Shown one piece after another: positions 26,301 to 39,233 of a stretch of 64,000 bases of DNA (position 1 is the first letter of the stretch; each line of letters opens with the position of its first letter). The DNA is taken from NCBI RefSeq assembly GCF_000002995.4, contig NW_025062477.1, positions 13,250,696 to 13,314,695 of the forward strand, written 5' to 3'. Source of the stretch: Brugia malayi (Eukaryota; Nematoda; Chromadorea; Rhabditida; Onchocercidae). Under the pieces are notes generated by a model. It searched no databases. It was not told where the DNA came from and saw only the letters and a program-made list of their open reading frames with translations. The position numbers and the translations under genes are program-made.

Positions 26301-29300
26301 TAATAAAGATCATCAGCGGCTTGAGCGCTTCTTCCCTCATTTCATCACACACTTTTTTGAAACTACGTACATAAATGTCAGCTTCTTCCCTACGCGTATC
26401 CCATTTATATACTTCAACAGTATCAGCTCCAAAATTTTCCCTCACAAATTTCATACCGAAGAGTTTGCATGCACCGATTAAAGTATTGAATGGTTCTCTG
26501 CAATTTTTAATTGTCATGGATATCCAGAATTATTTGTTTATTGAATAAACAATCTAGTTTTGATTGAAAGGTGAAATAAATACCGAAAATTTCGCATATT
26601 AATTGCTTGATCAACAAATACAACTGCGAAATGCACATTGCTAGCAGTTTGAAAAAAATCGCCTTTTAAATGCCAAGAACCATTCATCGATGGTAATTCA
26701 ATTGTCTGCAATTTTCTGTCAAAAGCTTTATAAGAATAAAGAATACTTATATAAATGATAGGTCATCTCATTTTCATTAACTTTGGTAAAACACTATTTT
26801 TTTGGAAAAAATTTCAGTTGGTTTCTAACATGCCTCTTCTGCTCGTTCAAACTTACAAATTCGAACAGAAAAAGAATCTCTCACAAGCGATTATCCATAA
26901 GGAAGCATAAAGAAAAACTGTAAACAGCTATACGTATCCTCAACATCAAGAATAATTAAGGATAAAAATACCCAAATTAACACACCTTAAATTTGATTAC
27001 AGGTGAAGGCAAAATTCGACCAAGGATCTGCACCGATTCAGGAACTCCGCTACTATCTGATGAGAAAACGACTCCGAACTGCCGAATGAACTCATCATCG
27101 GTAGATATCCTCATTCCCTTTAGAAACCAATCAATTTTTTTGAATCTCTCCAAAGGACTCAATGCCGTACCCTTAAACAAAGAACAAAAAAATATACAAT
27201 GTACATTGTATATTTTAGTGAATTTTCTTATTTTTTATTTATATATCAGGAAATTTTATTCACTAAGGAAATAACTAATGAATAAAAAAGTCCACAAAAC
27301 ATTTTAAGTTTACTTTTTATGATGAGTAATTTTCATAATAGTGAAGAAGTGAAGAAATACATCTTAGACTGAAGAACCCAACTACATTACTCTATCCGAA
27401 TTCTCCTCTCTTGCTAATAATAATCTCTGAATTTAATGCGACATTGTTATCATTAACTGTTCAATTAAGTTAGCCTCCCTCTACTACAGTACTTTCGCTA
27501 TACTATATATTAAGAGATCTAGCTAAATATATTTTCTAAAATAGTTCATTTCCTTCAAACACAAAGTGTTTCCAACATCAAATTTACTCGGATGGATCAT
27601 GTTTGAAAAAAGAAAAAACGGTATCCATACTGGACATACAGATCATTTCTCTATACTTACTCTGATCAGTTTTGCGATTTGAAATGGTGTCAAACGTCTT
27701 TTCACACGTTGCACTTTGTCAGATAATCGCAATAGCTCCATCGGAAAGTAGTCTTTCCTTTTAAGTGTGCCACAGTGTACTACCGGAAGGTTGGGAAATT
27801 TCAAACGTATATCTAAACTGCAGAATTTGAGACAATTAATGAAGAAATAAGAAAAGCACCACTACGACTGAGTAATGTAAAATAACTTCAAAAATTAATC
27901 TAGATATAAAGTTATCCCACCTAGATCTTACCAAAATATGAAGTTTTAAAAAACATAAGCTACTTTTATAGCGATTGAAATATTCTTCGACAGTCAATTC
28001 CTCTACAAAATCTTCACTCCGCTTCATTCGAAATCTGAAATGAAGTAGTCCTCCCTCTTCACAAAAAAAAAACTAAAAAAAATGCAAAAATGCAAAATCC
28101 TGAATTATTTCTTTACGAACATATATGAAAGGATGGATGAGGAATAAAATGCATAACAAAACTGAGATAAATCAACCTTTGTGTTCGTGCAGGTAACCCA
28201 ACATCAATAAACTTGACATGTCTGTTATCATACGTCAGTTTCAGCGTTAAACCTAAAAATTTTTTTGTTCTCACAAAGCCTAGAGACATCAGTTACAATA
28301 AAACAATTGGTAATTCAAACATTTAGCAAAGTAGGAATCTTTAATTCATTCATCATGAAGCTAAGTGCAACACCAAGACAACATCACAGCTAATTTCCAA
28401 AAAATCGTTTAACACGAATTAAACCTCCACCTATTATACCCTATGTTATAGGAAAAAACGGCTATAAATTGATGGTAATGATGGCTTGAAGTTAACCGCA
28501 ACTAACGAGGAAAACCTAGTGAACACGTGACTCTAAATTTTCCCTGAAAAAAAAAAAATGTTTGAAAAGTAAACACATCCAAATAAAGTCAAAATTTACC
28601 TTTCATTGCATCACTCAACTGCTGCCTTTGATTGGCAGAAAGTGCAAACGTCTCACTTATTGTATCGATGTCGTATGGTCTTCTTCGTCCCACAAATTCA
28701 TTTAAGACATCCAAATAGAAATCAATTAACCAAATGTCGATTTTATAAAATACTTTTGTGGACACTGAAATGATCAATACATAATTATAAATGCATCTGC
28801 AAATCAAAATTTATCTTTAATTTATTATAAATGCATCTGCAAATCAAAATTTATCCAGTAAGCACTCTTTATTATTACAAACAATTCAATACCACTATAA
28901 TGCTTGTGTTCATTGAATTGTCTAAAAAAGATCAAATACTCACTGACCATCTACATTTAACATGAGTCCTTTTTCACAGCGTTTTACAGCACCGTATAAT
29001 CCAGTCCATGCTTCCATCCCAGGACCCATATTTAGAACTTGATATGGAATACTTTCACATGGCTTCATATACATACATTGATTAAATGGATAAAAACTTG
29101 AAGCCATACTCCTGAATTTATATAAAACAAATCACAACCAATATAGAAGTTGTAGCTTCTATTGCAAGACAAGTTGCACACCAAAAATGCAACAGATGAA
29201 GTAGAAATTTAATAGTTGAAATTTTAAAGAGACATCTACTGTGTATAAGTAAATATAACAAACAGGGGAAGACTCACATACAAGGACAGCGCACTTGTTG

Positions 29301-30895
29301 ACTGACCAAACAATCTAAAAACTGCATACTTGCCCGGAAATTCGGTAACTGCTCATCGATAGTGACAGTAAAATAATTAGTGGCCGATATAGAGAGCAAA
29401 AATGATACAGAAGGTGGCTGGAAAGCATCAAATTTTTAAATCAGCGGATGATATAAAAAAAAAAGAAATGCACGTACAGCAGCAAAAAAATAAAGTCAAG
29501 GTACGAACGTCTTACATTTTACATGTCTATAGTTAAAGAATACAAATAGTTCTGCAACTTTCAGACTTCCAAAATTAATACGAAGTGCATACTTTCAAAC
29601 AAGGTACTGGTTCTACGAATAATTGAAGTTCCAACGTTGGCTTTTCAGTCTTCAGCTTCTTAAGCGAGTAGAGTGTGTGACAATCATCATATACCAGAGA
29701 GTACCCAGTGCCAAATATTTCCTCATTATTTGAAATGACTTTCCAAAATATTTCACGACAAATATCCCTATAACATTCAAGATTTTCTACTTTGTAAGAA
29801 ATGATAAGATGTGAAAAAGGCACCTTCCATCAATTTACATTATGTTCTGCCTAATACTTTCATTTTCAAATGATTTATAAAAGTTAATTCGATGAAGACA
29901 GCAAAGATGTCCAATATTAATCTTCAAATTTTCGAACGAAGAGCAAATATAGGTGGTGCATTCTAACAAAAGTGATTTTGCTGCTGAATGTGAAACATTA
30001 ACTGAAACAATTTTTTAATGTAGTGCTACAACGTAAGTCAGGAAAGAAAATTATATAACGAACAATTCCGTTAAATGAAAATCAATTAAAAAAAAATTAA
30101 CTTAAATACCTGTTTTCCACCACAAGTCTGCCATTCTTAGTTATTTTCAAAACATCCACATGGTAGCAATAAATTTGCAGAGAAGGAGGTACTTGCATCA
30201 ACTTGAAATTAGCCATTAGTTGAATAGACTCACCCAATTTCCCATGGTTTGGTCTAAGCGCCAACTCTTTGATTCGTTCGTGCTAAACTTTCAACTATCT
30301 TTACACCCAAACAAATTAAGACGACCAGCAACAATTTCTCCTGTTCTCCTTCATGTATCTTTATATAATGAAAAAAAGAAAAAAAAAACTTTCATTGCAA
30401 TCTAAATCTCATTAAAAAGTAAAATTAAAGAATACCTGTTCGCCATGTTTCTGCCCAACTTTAACGGATCCACTACTAAAAGTAGCAAATTCCAGTTTTT
30501 TGCCGCGTCCATATCCTTTTCCCACTAGAAAACACACCGTTCAATCTACTAGTAAATGTTGCAAATGCACTGACCGACATAATAATGAATAATAAACAAA
30601 TAAAATAGAATATGTACACGATTTCTACTGCACTGTGGCGTGAAATTATATAACTACCCGAAATGGCTTATTTTTATGGCTGATATTCATTTTAAGATGT
30701 TGTCAGTTAGAGATTATGCTGATAATGAATATATAACCTCATAATGTGATTAACATAGTTATCATCCAGTAGACATAAGAGACGTGTAAAATTTACCTTA
30801 AAAAGGATAAGAAATAGATGTAAACCTGTGGTGCTAGCGGTGGCTTCGCTTTCAGGTGAGCTTTCTTTCCTTCTTCCTCTTCCTCTTCCTTTCAT
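23356..30895 (-). CDS. Argonaute, AGO-clade, complete (930 aa, 21 exons)
   Basis: Exons in transcript order: 30895-30826, 30524-30436, 30282-30110, 29767-29593, 29417-29278, 29111-28948, 28764-28600, 28252-28177, 28034-27964, 27812-27661, 27171-26986, 26705-26584, 26497-26274, 26189-26012, 25795-25664, 25522-25391, 25149-24988, 24655-24559, 24292-24224, 23995-23877 and 23452-23356. All phases agree. The protein opens with an Arg-Gly-rich tail ([10 protein letters not shown]). The N domain follows ([11 protein letters not shown]), then PAZ ([25 protein letters not shown]), MID, and PIWI. The slicer tetrad is intact: Asp in [11 protein letters not shown], Glu in [11 protein letters not shown], Asp in [10 protein letters not shown] and His in [14 protein letters not shown]. 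The C-terminus is PNMYFI. It belongs to the AGO rather than the worm-specific WAGO clade. ALG-3/4, ERGO-1 and RDE-1-like are all possible; I cannot choose. Confidence 0.93.
28784..28855. repeat. Short direct repeat in an Argonaute intron
   Basis: A 32-bp unit beginning ATTATAAATGCATCTGC occurs at about 28784-28815 and again at about 28824-28855, a 40-bp period. It lies just upstream (in transcript sense) of the exon ending at 28764, and looks like a recent local duplication. Confidence 0.8.
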
Positions 30896-32250
30896 AACAG
30901 TATTATCTATCAGAAAAATCAAATAATACTGGAAAACAGAAGTACACACAGTGAGGAAAGTTCGAAGAAATTCTTCCCATAATGAAAGAGATCGACATTC
31001 TTCCCTTAATAAAACACCTACCTTTCTACCCAGTCAAAGCCGAGTCTCAAACTTCCCCTCCTCTTCCCATCTACCAAAACTACCTCCTCTGGTGTTATTG
31101 AGACTACCAATTCATGCTACATGGATTGTTTCCCTTTCCCCTCTCTGCTCTGGTCCTGTTTCTATCTCTCCATCTCTCTCTTTCTCTCGAGATATCTTCT
31201 GAAGCCATAACGCCTCCACTCTGGCCATTCTTCTTATCTGACATATTTTCTTGCTTCTTCAATAAATGACCTGAAGGAATGAATTAAAGGTTCACCATGA
31301 AGTACCAGCCTTACTAGGCCTGGCTATATCCATTCCTGAATGCAACCATTATTCTATATTGATGTTTGCTGTGGAACATTTGCACCGGAAAGCTTTCAGG
31401 AAACTTCAAATATTTCTCAAGAGCTTACTTATCTTTACAGTTTCAGGGTAGTATTCAGTTGAATTAGATATTAGTGTTCCAACAAGTAGTGTTCCCATGG
31501 TCTGAGATATAGAAGATTTCTTCGTGCTATTTTTTGGACCTCTTTTTCAGTAAGCATTTTAAATTGAAATTTTATTTTCTAGATGGAATGAGAATTTGAA
31601 TTACACAATTTCAAAAGAATTAAAAAACTATAATTTTATTTCGAAACTGAAACTAATGTACGGTTACACATAATTATATAAGTGAAAAGGAACGAGTTTG
31701 TCTCTAATTTTATTCTCGTTGACACATCTTCGCTACCGAATATTTCTACGTACCTTCTTGAAAGCTACTATGAAAATATTTGCAATAAGAAAAGTAATTT
31801 ATTATAAGGATTATATTATTATTAAATAAATCAGTCTGTGTTGTTGGACAAACTTCTATTTCTCTTACGTTTCCCGTCAGAATACAGTGATTGTCTGAAA
31901 ACTTAATTAAGAAATTGTGAAACTGTAATTTTTGGAAATCAATCATCTTTTTAGGAGGATTGGAAAAAAATGGTAAAAAAAAGAAAATGAGGGACAGAGA
32001 GATTAAAGAAATCACATGGCGCTACTTGATTTTCAGCATTTCAGCAATATTGTAAGGATGACACCGTAATCCATAAGTCATGTTTGATATTCAAATCTAT
32101 CCATTTTCTTATTTTCTTTACAAAAAATGCTAATGGAAGGAATGCAAGTTAATTCATCTATAAAAGCAAAAAGTGCTGCATTGATATTCATTGTTTGCAT
32201 CAGATTACTCGTCTACGGTTTAAACTGTGTTCGATCGTTTTCCTGAAGAG
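30896..32250. other. Divergent intergenic region between Argonaute and the two-repeat protein
   Basis: It lies 5' of both genes, so it probably holds both promoters. Part (about 30960-31200) is rich in CT-type pyrimidine runs (CTCTCTCTTTCTCTC). No TATA box or structured element could be assigned. A 39-codon upstream frame (32127-32246) is noted under findings. Confidence 0.5.
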
Positions 32251-33964
32251 ATGACAAGGGAATTTGAGGATACTTGGGCGTATAATACAATTGGTTCACC
32301 ATTTCCAGATAATCCTGTTAGAGTCAAAGGTCAACAGAATATGTATGTTGCATTGTGGTACAAATTTGGAAAACCGATTCATGGACGAGCTTGGAACAAT
32401 AATGGAAATGTGGAATGTTCATTCCCGTATAGTAAGGTTTGCGTATTTTATGATTAATCCCTAGGAAGCAGAAGAATTGAAATGATATTCAATAGGATTT
32501 AGCTTGGACTTCTTTGAATTTTTCGCAGAACTGACTAATTATAAAGGAACTGATTAATTTTCAAAAGCCATATGAAGAAACTTGCAGGGGTATTAAGTTT
32601 TTTTCCGCAAGAGAATGTCCAAATTGAAATTGAATTTGGCAGGTGGAATTAACGGGTGCTCGTGATTTGGGTGGGCAAATTCAAATCCTGACATGTAGTG
32701 AACAAGATCCTGTGGAACAATTCAAAAAAAGTGGTTTTTGGTATGAATGGCGCCCATACAAAGATCGTGAGAACGATCAGTTGCTGCAATTAGTACGATG
32801 CGGTCAGTCAACTCCAGTTTTGATGCCTACGAAGGACGGGAATACTTTTCTTGGATATATCGACATGGGCAAAGATGTCGCAAATGTTGGTTACAAGGGT
32901 AAGAATGAAACACTTGCAGGCGGCGAAATCCAGGTAACATCATAAACATATGAAAAATTCATATCATCACATTGTGCAAATTATAGTTAGGTGTATCCAG
33001 TCCCAATGACCTTTTATTATAAGGGACAAAAAAGACAGCAATTTGCGTTGTCGTAAATTATTTCATCAGATCCTGGTTTTTCCGATGACCTTTATTGATA
33101 GTATATGCTTGTTGGTCCTATTTTGCAGAATTTGTTGGTCCTATTTCGAAATATTAAAGCTCCGCCAACTGGTATTAAGATTTATGAAGACACTTGGATT
33201 GATCTCAAGTACCGTGATCCATTTCCGACAGCGAAGAATCCGATTCCTGTAAGTTAAATGAAGCGACTCCTTATTGCTCGTTCTTTTTCCCAGTCTTCTG
33301 TTAATTTTTATAACAAAAATTCAATTATTATCGTTCAGGGTGGCGGTCGTAAATTGAAAAACGATGATGGCTCAGAGACATATAGCTATGTAGCGCTGTG
33401 GTACAAGCATGGTGAACCGGTGTTCGGACGAGCTTATCCGGATCCTGCCGGGAAAACATTGGCGAGTTTTGGTTGGAATGGCCAAGAAAATGCAGGCGCA
33501 GAACTCGGGTCTATGCAAATGATCGTTATCCCGCAGCCCGAAAATGTTAGAGCTGTGAATATCCAAAAAAGAACTCAAATTAGATAATCAATGTTGAATC
33601 TTACCGGGAACATGCCTAATTTCATTTTAATTTTCGACACGATTGTACAGAAAAATAAAATTAATTTCAAAAGTTATGGATTAGGCGGTTGATGATATAT
33701 ACCGGAGTAACTTAATTACAGCTTGGTTTCGAATACAAATGGATGTCATACAAAGAAGTCAAGGGTGGCGCTGGTGCCTTTAAACCCTTGCATGTTGGTG
33801 ATTGCGTACCGTGTGTGCTGAAAACGGCAAAGGGCGCTGAACTACTCGGAAATTTGCATATGAAGATGGAAAAAGCAACAGCTGGCTTCGGTGGCAAGGA
33901 TTCAGCGGTAGTTGGACCAGCTGTTATGAATTTCCTTGTACTTTGTCGAAACGGGCACAAATGA
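32251..33964 (+). CDS. Two-repeat protein of unknown function (~348 aa)
   Basis: Exons are 32251-32436, 32643-32933, 33129-33248, 33339-33545 (or 33554) and 33722-33964, all in phase 0. The protein is two diverged copies of a ~165-residue unit. Copy 1 and copy 2 share EDTW, a PFP motif (SPFP/DPFP), [17 protein letters not shown] against [28 protein letters not shown] against [11 protein letters not shown], and C-terminal NLLVLFRN against NFLVLCRN. Each unit is rich in Gly, Trp and Tyr strands, suggesting a beta-type fold. No signal peptide follows the chosen ATG; the frame has a stop just upstream (TAA near 32220), so a cytosolic product fits best. All introns being phase 0 fits an origin by duplication of exon blocks. 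I do not recognise the family; the repeat itself is seen directly. Confidence 0.8.
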
Positions 33965-35349
33965 AGGGAAGTCCTTTCAAAAGAGATTTAGTACTATTAC
34001 TAGGCTGTGAAATGATAAAGTGATATCTTGATCTTCGGACTGAAAACACCCTTTGTCATTTATCACTCTTACTGCTAATTCTGGGCACAATAAATTAACT
34101 GGATGATGCTAACAAAAACCTTACTCAGATTATAGCTTTCATCAAAGTAACATCGAAATTAGTATCTGTCATAATCGAACTGACACTGATAATATGTCCA
34201 AATGGATCTTCCTAGTTTGATGTTGAAATGCTCCATTTTTGATGTGAAAAGCATTCTTTAAAAACTTTATTTACATGAAATGAGGCAATAAAATTTCCAT
34301 ATGAACTATTTTAAAAATAACAAGTTTTCTCCCAAATTAAAAAACTGTTATCTTCCGAATTTTGATAAAAACGATACAAAAGAAATTTTATTTTAAAGGA
34401 TTAATTCCTATAATTTGGACAGATGTTTAATTTTTTATGAGTATCAAAGCTGATCGGCCTCTCCGTATTTTTCTTATCCTTCTGCTATGGAAGAGATCCT
34501 TTGTCAATGATCTTTGCCTATCAGTACGATCACATTTCAAACTTATTTCTGAACAGTTTAGGCTAAGATTCTTTTTTATTTTGCGGGTAAAGAATTTTTT
34601 TTGTAGATTTTTTTAGACGAGTTAAATAATTTCAACATTTTAAACCACATTTTTTTGCATTCACTGATGGCGATTAATGTTTTAACCCTAAACGAATAGT
34701 CATGCCATATCAGTCTAAGGTTTCCAAAATTTACATAGATGTTCAGTGATTATTTCCAATTTTTTAAATACATTTTATTACTGACACTCGACAGCCAAAT
34801 ATAAAATAGAATGGTCTCTAAAGTATCTTTCACTTATCATTTCTGTAATTCAAACTACAAACGCTAGCTTCTGAAATCTTTAAATTTCCTTAGCTAATTA
34901 TTGATCTCTTATTTAACTAATATTCTAGTCATTAAATTTCCTAAAAAAAATGGGTAAAATAGCATCGATGTTTATCTTTCTTTTTCCCTCCTTTCATATT
35001 CAGTTATTTTTCCTCAAGTAATTATTCTTGCAGAAGACTAAAATTATCCTTTAGGGAAAAGAATGGCAGCCCTGAAAACTAACCAAACTCGAATCAATCA
35101 CTGTGTAAAAAGAATTTTTATAAATTTTATATAATGCGAAGAAAGGAACAATATTAAGAAAACAGCAAAAATCTGCTTCGGGCGCTGCTTACGAGAAATT
35201 TTAATTCATATTATTCGTTTTGATTAATACTAATGGCCCGAGAACATATAAAATTACTTCTGCCGACTTCTGGAAGTATTTTTCTGAGGCAATAACTTTT
35301 TGTTAAACGTAGCGATTAGTACTGCGGTTTATAACAAGTCTAGACACTT
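33965..35349. other. Intergenic between convergent genes
   Basis: It contains the 3' untranslated regions of the two-repeat protein (an AATAAA lies at about 34089) and of the receptor gene on the other strand. No coding or RNA gene seen. Confidence 0.6.
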
Positions 35350-38300
35350 TCAAATTTCGCCACCATTTTTGTACAAATGAATAAGACGTTGTAGTTCAGC
35401 TCGTTGATCAACGCCTTGAAAGACATAAGGTGCAGAAAACAATATACCGCAGGTACCACCAACTGTAATACCGAAGAATACGTATAGCAATAGTCTGTCG
35501 ATGATCATTGCCACATATTTCCAGTCATCGCGATACTATAATTGTTTTTAATCTGTATTACCATGTTAATCAGAAAGAGGCCATGTTTTTATTGCTAATA
35601 GAAAGATACTTTTATCTTTCTGTAAACAGCATTACCGCTGTGCTAGATGAATAGATTAGAGGTCAGCAGAAAATTTCATTAAGATCAGAAGTGTGTGGTC
35701 ATTGTGTATTCCATAATGCCACAGTGACTCCTTGTGCTGGTGATTCTTCTAATCAGACTGCTTTCTCTACCTGCCGGTGATGATATGAATGTCTATCTGC
35801 CAAATTAACAAACAATTAATCTGACCATTTTATATTCCTCATCCTGCTTCAAATGATTTGTTATATATTCGATGGCATCAATGGCACGTAAAGCGTCTGG
35901 ACTGAGTGGATAGTAAGCACTTGTAGATGGGTCTCTTTCCAACTGCTCTATACTGTCAACATGAGTTAATTCTATTGCTGGCGGCTGTCTGAATGAGATA
36001 AAACATTTTAAGCGCAAATGACAAATAAGAGCATAAATAATAAGTCATTAATGCGTACCTAATATCAGTATCAGCAGATGGACATAATGGATGATGTATG
36101 GATGGATTCAGTTTCAATTCACTGATATCAGGAAATGCGGCGGTAATTGGATGTCCATTCTTTTGAGTAAAGTTACGCAATAACGGTTTTGGTCTTTGCA
36201 TACACAGCAATTTAGGCATTATCTAAAGAGAGTAATAAATTATAATCACTCAATAATTAGCTGATTTTGTGCGCTATACCGACAAATCAATTCTTTTCCT
36301 TTCAAGTAATTTACGTAAAGCTTAATTTAACTCACTTTAGAGCACTTAAAACTTTAATTTATATAAAATAAACCCTATAAAACTTTAATTTTAATAAAAT
36401 CTATTATTCTGCAGACAAAAAAGAAAACAACTTTTCAACTGCTAAAATTATAGTAACCAAACAAATAATTGCATAAATCGTCTTTTTTTTTTTATTTAAA
36501 ATTATTCAGACAATAATTTTTATATGTTTAATGGAAATTCCGACATGCTTTATAATATCTTCGACAATAAATTATAAACTAAAAAAATTCTGAAAATGAT
36601 CAAAGGGATTAGACTGAATTGAAAAATTAATATAATGAATAGTGCAAAGTGTTTACCTGCAAAAAAACAGTTCGTACCCATTTAGGCATCCGATGAGTGG
36701 TTGGACCACGAAAATAAACGTTAATTATAATAACAGTGACAAGTATAGTAATAACATTGAGCACGAAAGTGAGCAGTAAATACTTGGCCATTAGTGGGAT
36801 TGTGGATGAGGTCGGCGGTAAAATTTTGGAGACAAGCAATAGAAAAACAACTATTGAAAGTAATACTGATATAGTAAGTGTCATTTTCTCGCCTAAAATT
36901 GTACTTTTTGGGGATATTTGCAAAAGATGATATAATAGGCTTTATAAAGAAATATGTGCCAAACAAATTACTACCTGTTGTGTTTTTAATTAGAATCGCT
37001 TTTTACTTTTTAAGCAGAAATAAATAAGTGAGAAAACCTGAGTCAGTTGGAAGAAAGAACACAGCCATACTTAAAAATGCCATTAATACAGTTGGAATGA
37101 TCAGCACAACAGTATAAAATAGAGTCTTCCTCCTGGAAAACACGTACACCAAAAACTCTACAAATTTGTGGTGGTATAAAATTTTGCCAAAACTTTTTTA
37201 GCTTCTTAAATCTAAAAAATATTGAGACAGCTTCAAAGTTATTGTTTCACTTCATCTAATAATTGCTTGTTTCTTTTTTATTTTGATCAAAAATCAAATC
37301 AAACAAATTTGCTCATCAGCTGGAAATAATTTATATAAAAATACTTTTTAGAAGTTTGGTAAAACAATACAACAATATGATAAAAATGATAATAAATAAC
37401 GGAACAAATAACATGAACAGCATATTTAATGAGTAGTAAACAAAAGGAAAAAAGACTAAATTACCATAATTTAAGCTATTTTATATTTTAACTTATATTT
37501 TACCTTATCCTAACTTGAAATTCGATGCGTGAACGCTTATTGACTAAAACGGCAGGCGCATCCATAACATCCCAAATTGAACTTGGCGCATATTCAGATA
37601 AGTCGACCCATTCCGCTTGCTCGAATTCAAGCTTTATCTCATTTTCATTGTACTACAGATTGTTTACATATAAATCGAAAGTCTCCAGCCAGAAAGATTA
37701 GGCTAATCCTAATCTTTTCATTTTTATCAAATATATTTTTAAAATGTTTTATCTTATTTTTTTGTTGACTATCATTCTATAGAAAGCAGTAAGGTTTAAG
37801 GCCTAGGAATTAGCTTTTTTACGCTTAAAAATTTAAAAAATTGCTGATATTCTACTTAAACGATAAGCCATGTGAAAAGTAAAGCCTTCGGTGGCTAATA
37901 TGTTATTAAATGTTTATCAACTATCAGTCAAAGTCTTAAAAAGTCCTTAAAGCTTCAGGAGAGGTCAATTCGATAAAATTTGAATTCTGAATAAGGTAAA
38001 AATGAAAATGAAATATTAAAAGTGTATAAAAGCTTACCGTCCATGATCCAAAAATCAAATGACATGTTTGCTCATCGAACGGGAAGAATTCAACATCAAT
38101 GATACAAGAACTTTTGTAGATGGCTGGTGGTACCCATAGCATTTCACCTTTGTAATTGATCACAACATTACACATAAATGATACTTCATAATTTCCATCA
38201 GCGCTGCAATATCACTGCCATATTTTTCATTAAGTATCGAAATATTATCTTTTTGTATAAAAGGTTAGAACAGAAAGGAATTAACAGTCTTATTTAGGGT

Positions 38301-39233
38301 TCTTTCAGGTCTTATTTTTTTTTTTTTTTGTCTTGAGAGTAACTTTGTACATCTAATAATTCAGAAGAAAAAACATTTTAAATTTTTTAAGATTTATTAA
38401 ATAACTACATCTATACGGTGTAGCTTTCTTATTCACCATATAACTTACTTATTGAATAAAACGATATCTGGCAGCCAAACTTTGTCCGGTGCAACTCGAA
38501 TATTTTGAATTTCACCGTAGTCTACCGGATTCCAACGCATTTGAAAATCGTGCCACTTCTAAAATTTCTGATTATATGAAACTTTATTATTACGTACCAT
38601 TTGCCTGCTACTATGCATTCGCTCTTAAGTAATCTAAATCTATCATCTTTAGGTTTTAGAATAGTTGTTTATTCGATTAAATATTTTTTTTTTTTTTAAA
38701 AGAGAATTATTGTCAACTTGAATCAAAAAATTTACAATTAAATGCTTAACTAACTTGAAAGATAACTGAAAATGATGCATTTAATAACTAACCAAAGTAA
38801 GCCAAACATTTGTGTGCATAATCTGATCTTTTTCATCCTGAATAAGGAATGTTATGGAATTTGAAAAGATAAAACATTCATTACTAATGAAATATAATTG
38901 GATCTATCTTACATGACAATATGACAGGTAGACAAGAGTATAAATAATGTTATTTTTTTTTTTGAGGAACCTTCCATCACATTGCATCATTTGTACTCTC
39001 TATAAATAGTTCTAATTTCGTTTTAAAAAATTCGCAAAAAAAATGGAACGTTGATTAAGAAATTTTCAAATCACAGAAACGAACAACATTAATCAGTAGA
39101 GCAAGCTGTAAAGCAATTTTAACAATGATCGGAGTTTCGTTCAAATTTCGAACTGGTTGAATGAGTGAATTATACCCTCGGAACACATCCACCATCAAAC
39201 GTTCTTCTTCATCCGAACATATCACTACCAATC
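35350..39233 (-). CDS. unc-29: Nicotinic acetylcholine receptor subunit, non-alpha, UNC-29 type
   Basis: Exons in transcript order: 39233-39085, 38837-38793, 38558-38449, 38203-38038, 37652-37504, 37132-37038, 36892-36657, 36222-36059, 35988-35826 and 35535-35350. They join in phase to about 487 residues; the first exon with most of the signal peptide is missing. The subunit belongs to a pentameric cation channel gated by acetylcholine at the muscle membrane. Visible parts: DEEERLMVDVFRGYNSLIQP at the mature N-terminus, the 13-residue Cys-loop (CIIDVEFFPFDEQTC), WVDLSEYAPSSIWD with no YxCC vicinal pair (hence non-alpha), M1 (TVVLIIPTVLMAFL), GEKMTLTISVLLSIVVFLL for M2, KILPPTSSTIP with M3, a short cytoplasmic loop, and M4 (LLLYVFFGITVGG). 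The best match by motif is the levamisole-receptor subunit UNC-29; ACR-2/ACR-3 or LEV-1 are alternatives. Confidence 0.88.

Noticed and set aside
26080..26481. 133-codon plus-strand frame
   Set aside because: It is the shadow of two Argonaute exons on the minus strand, whose phases and PIWI/MID motifs are clear.
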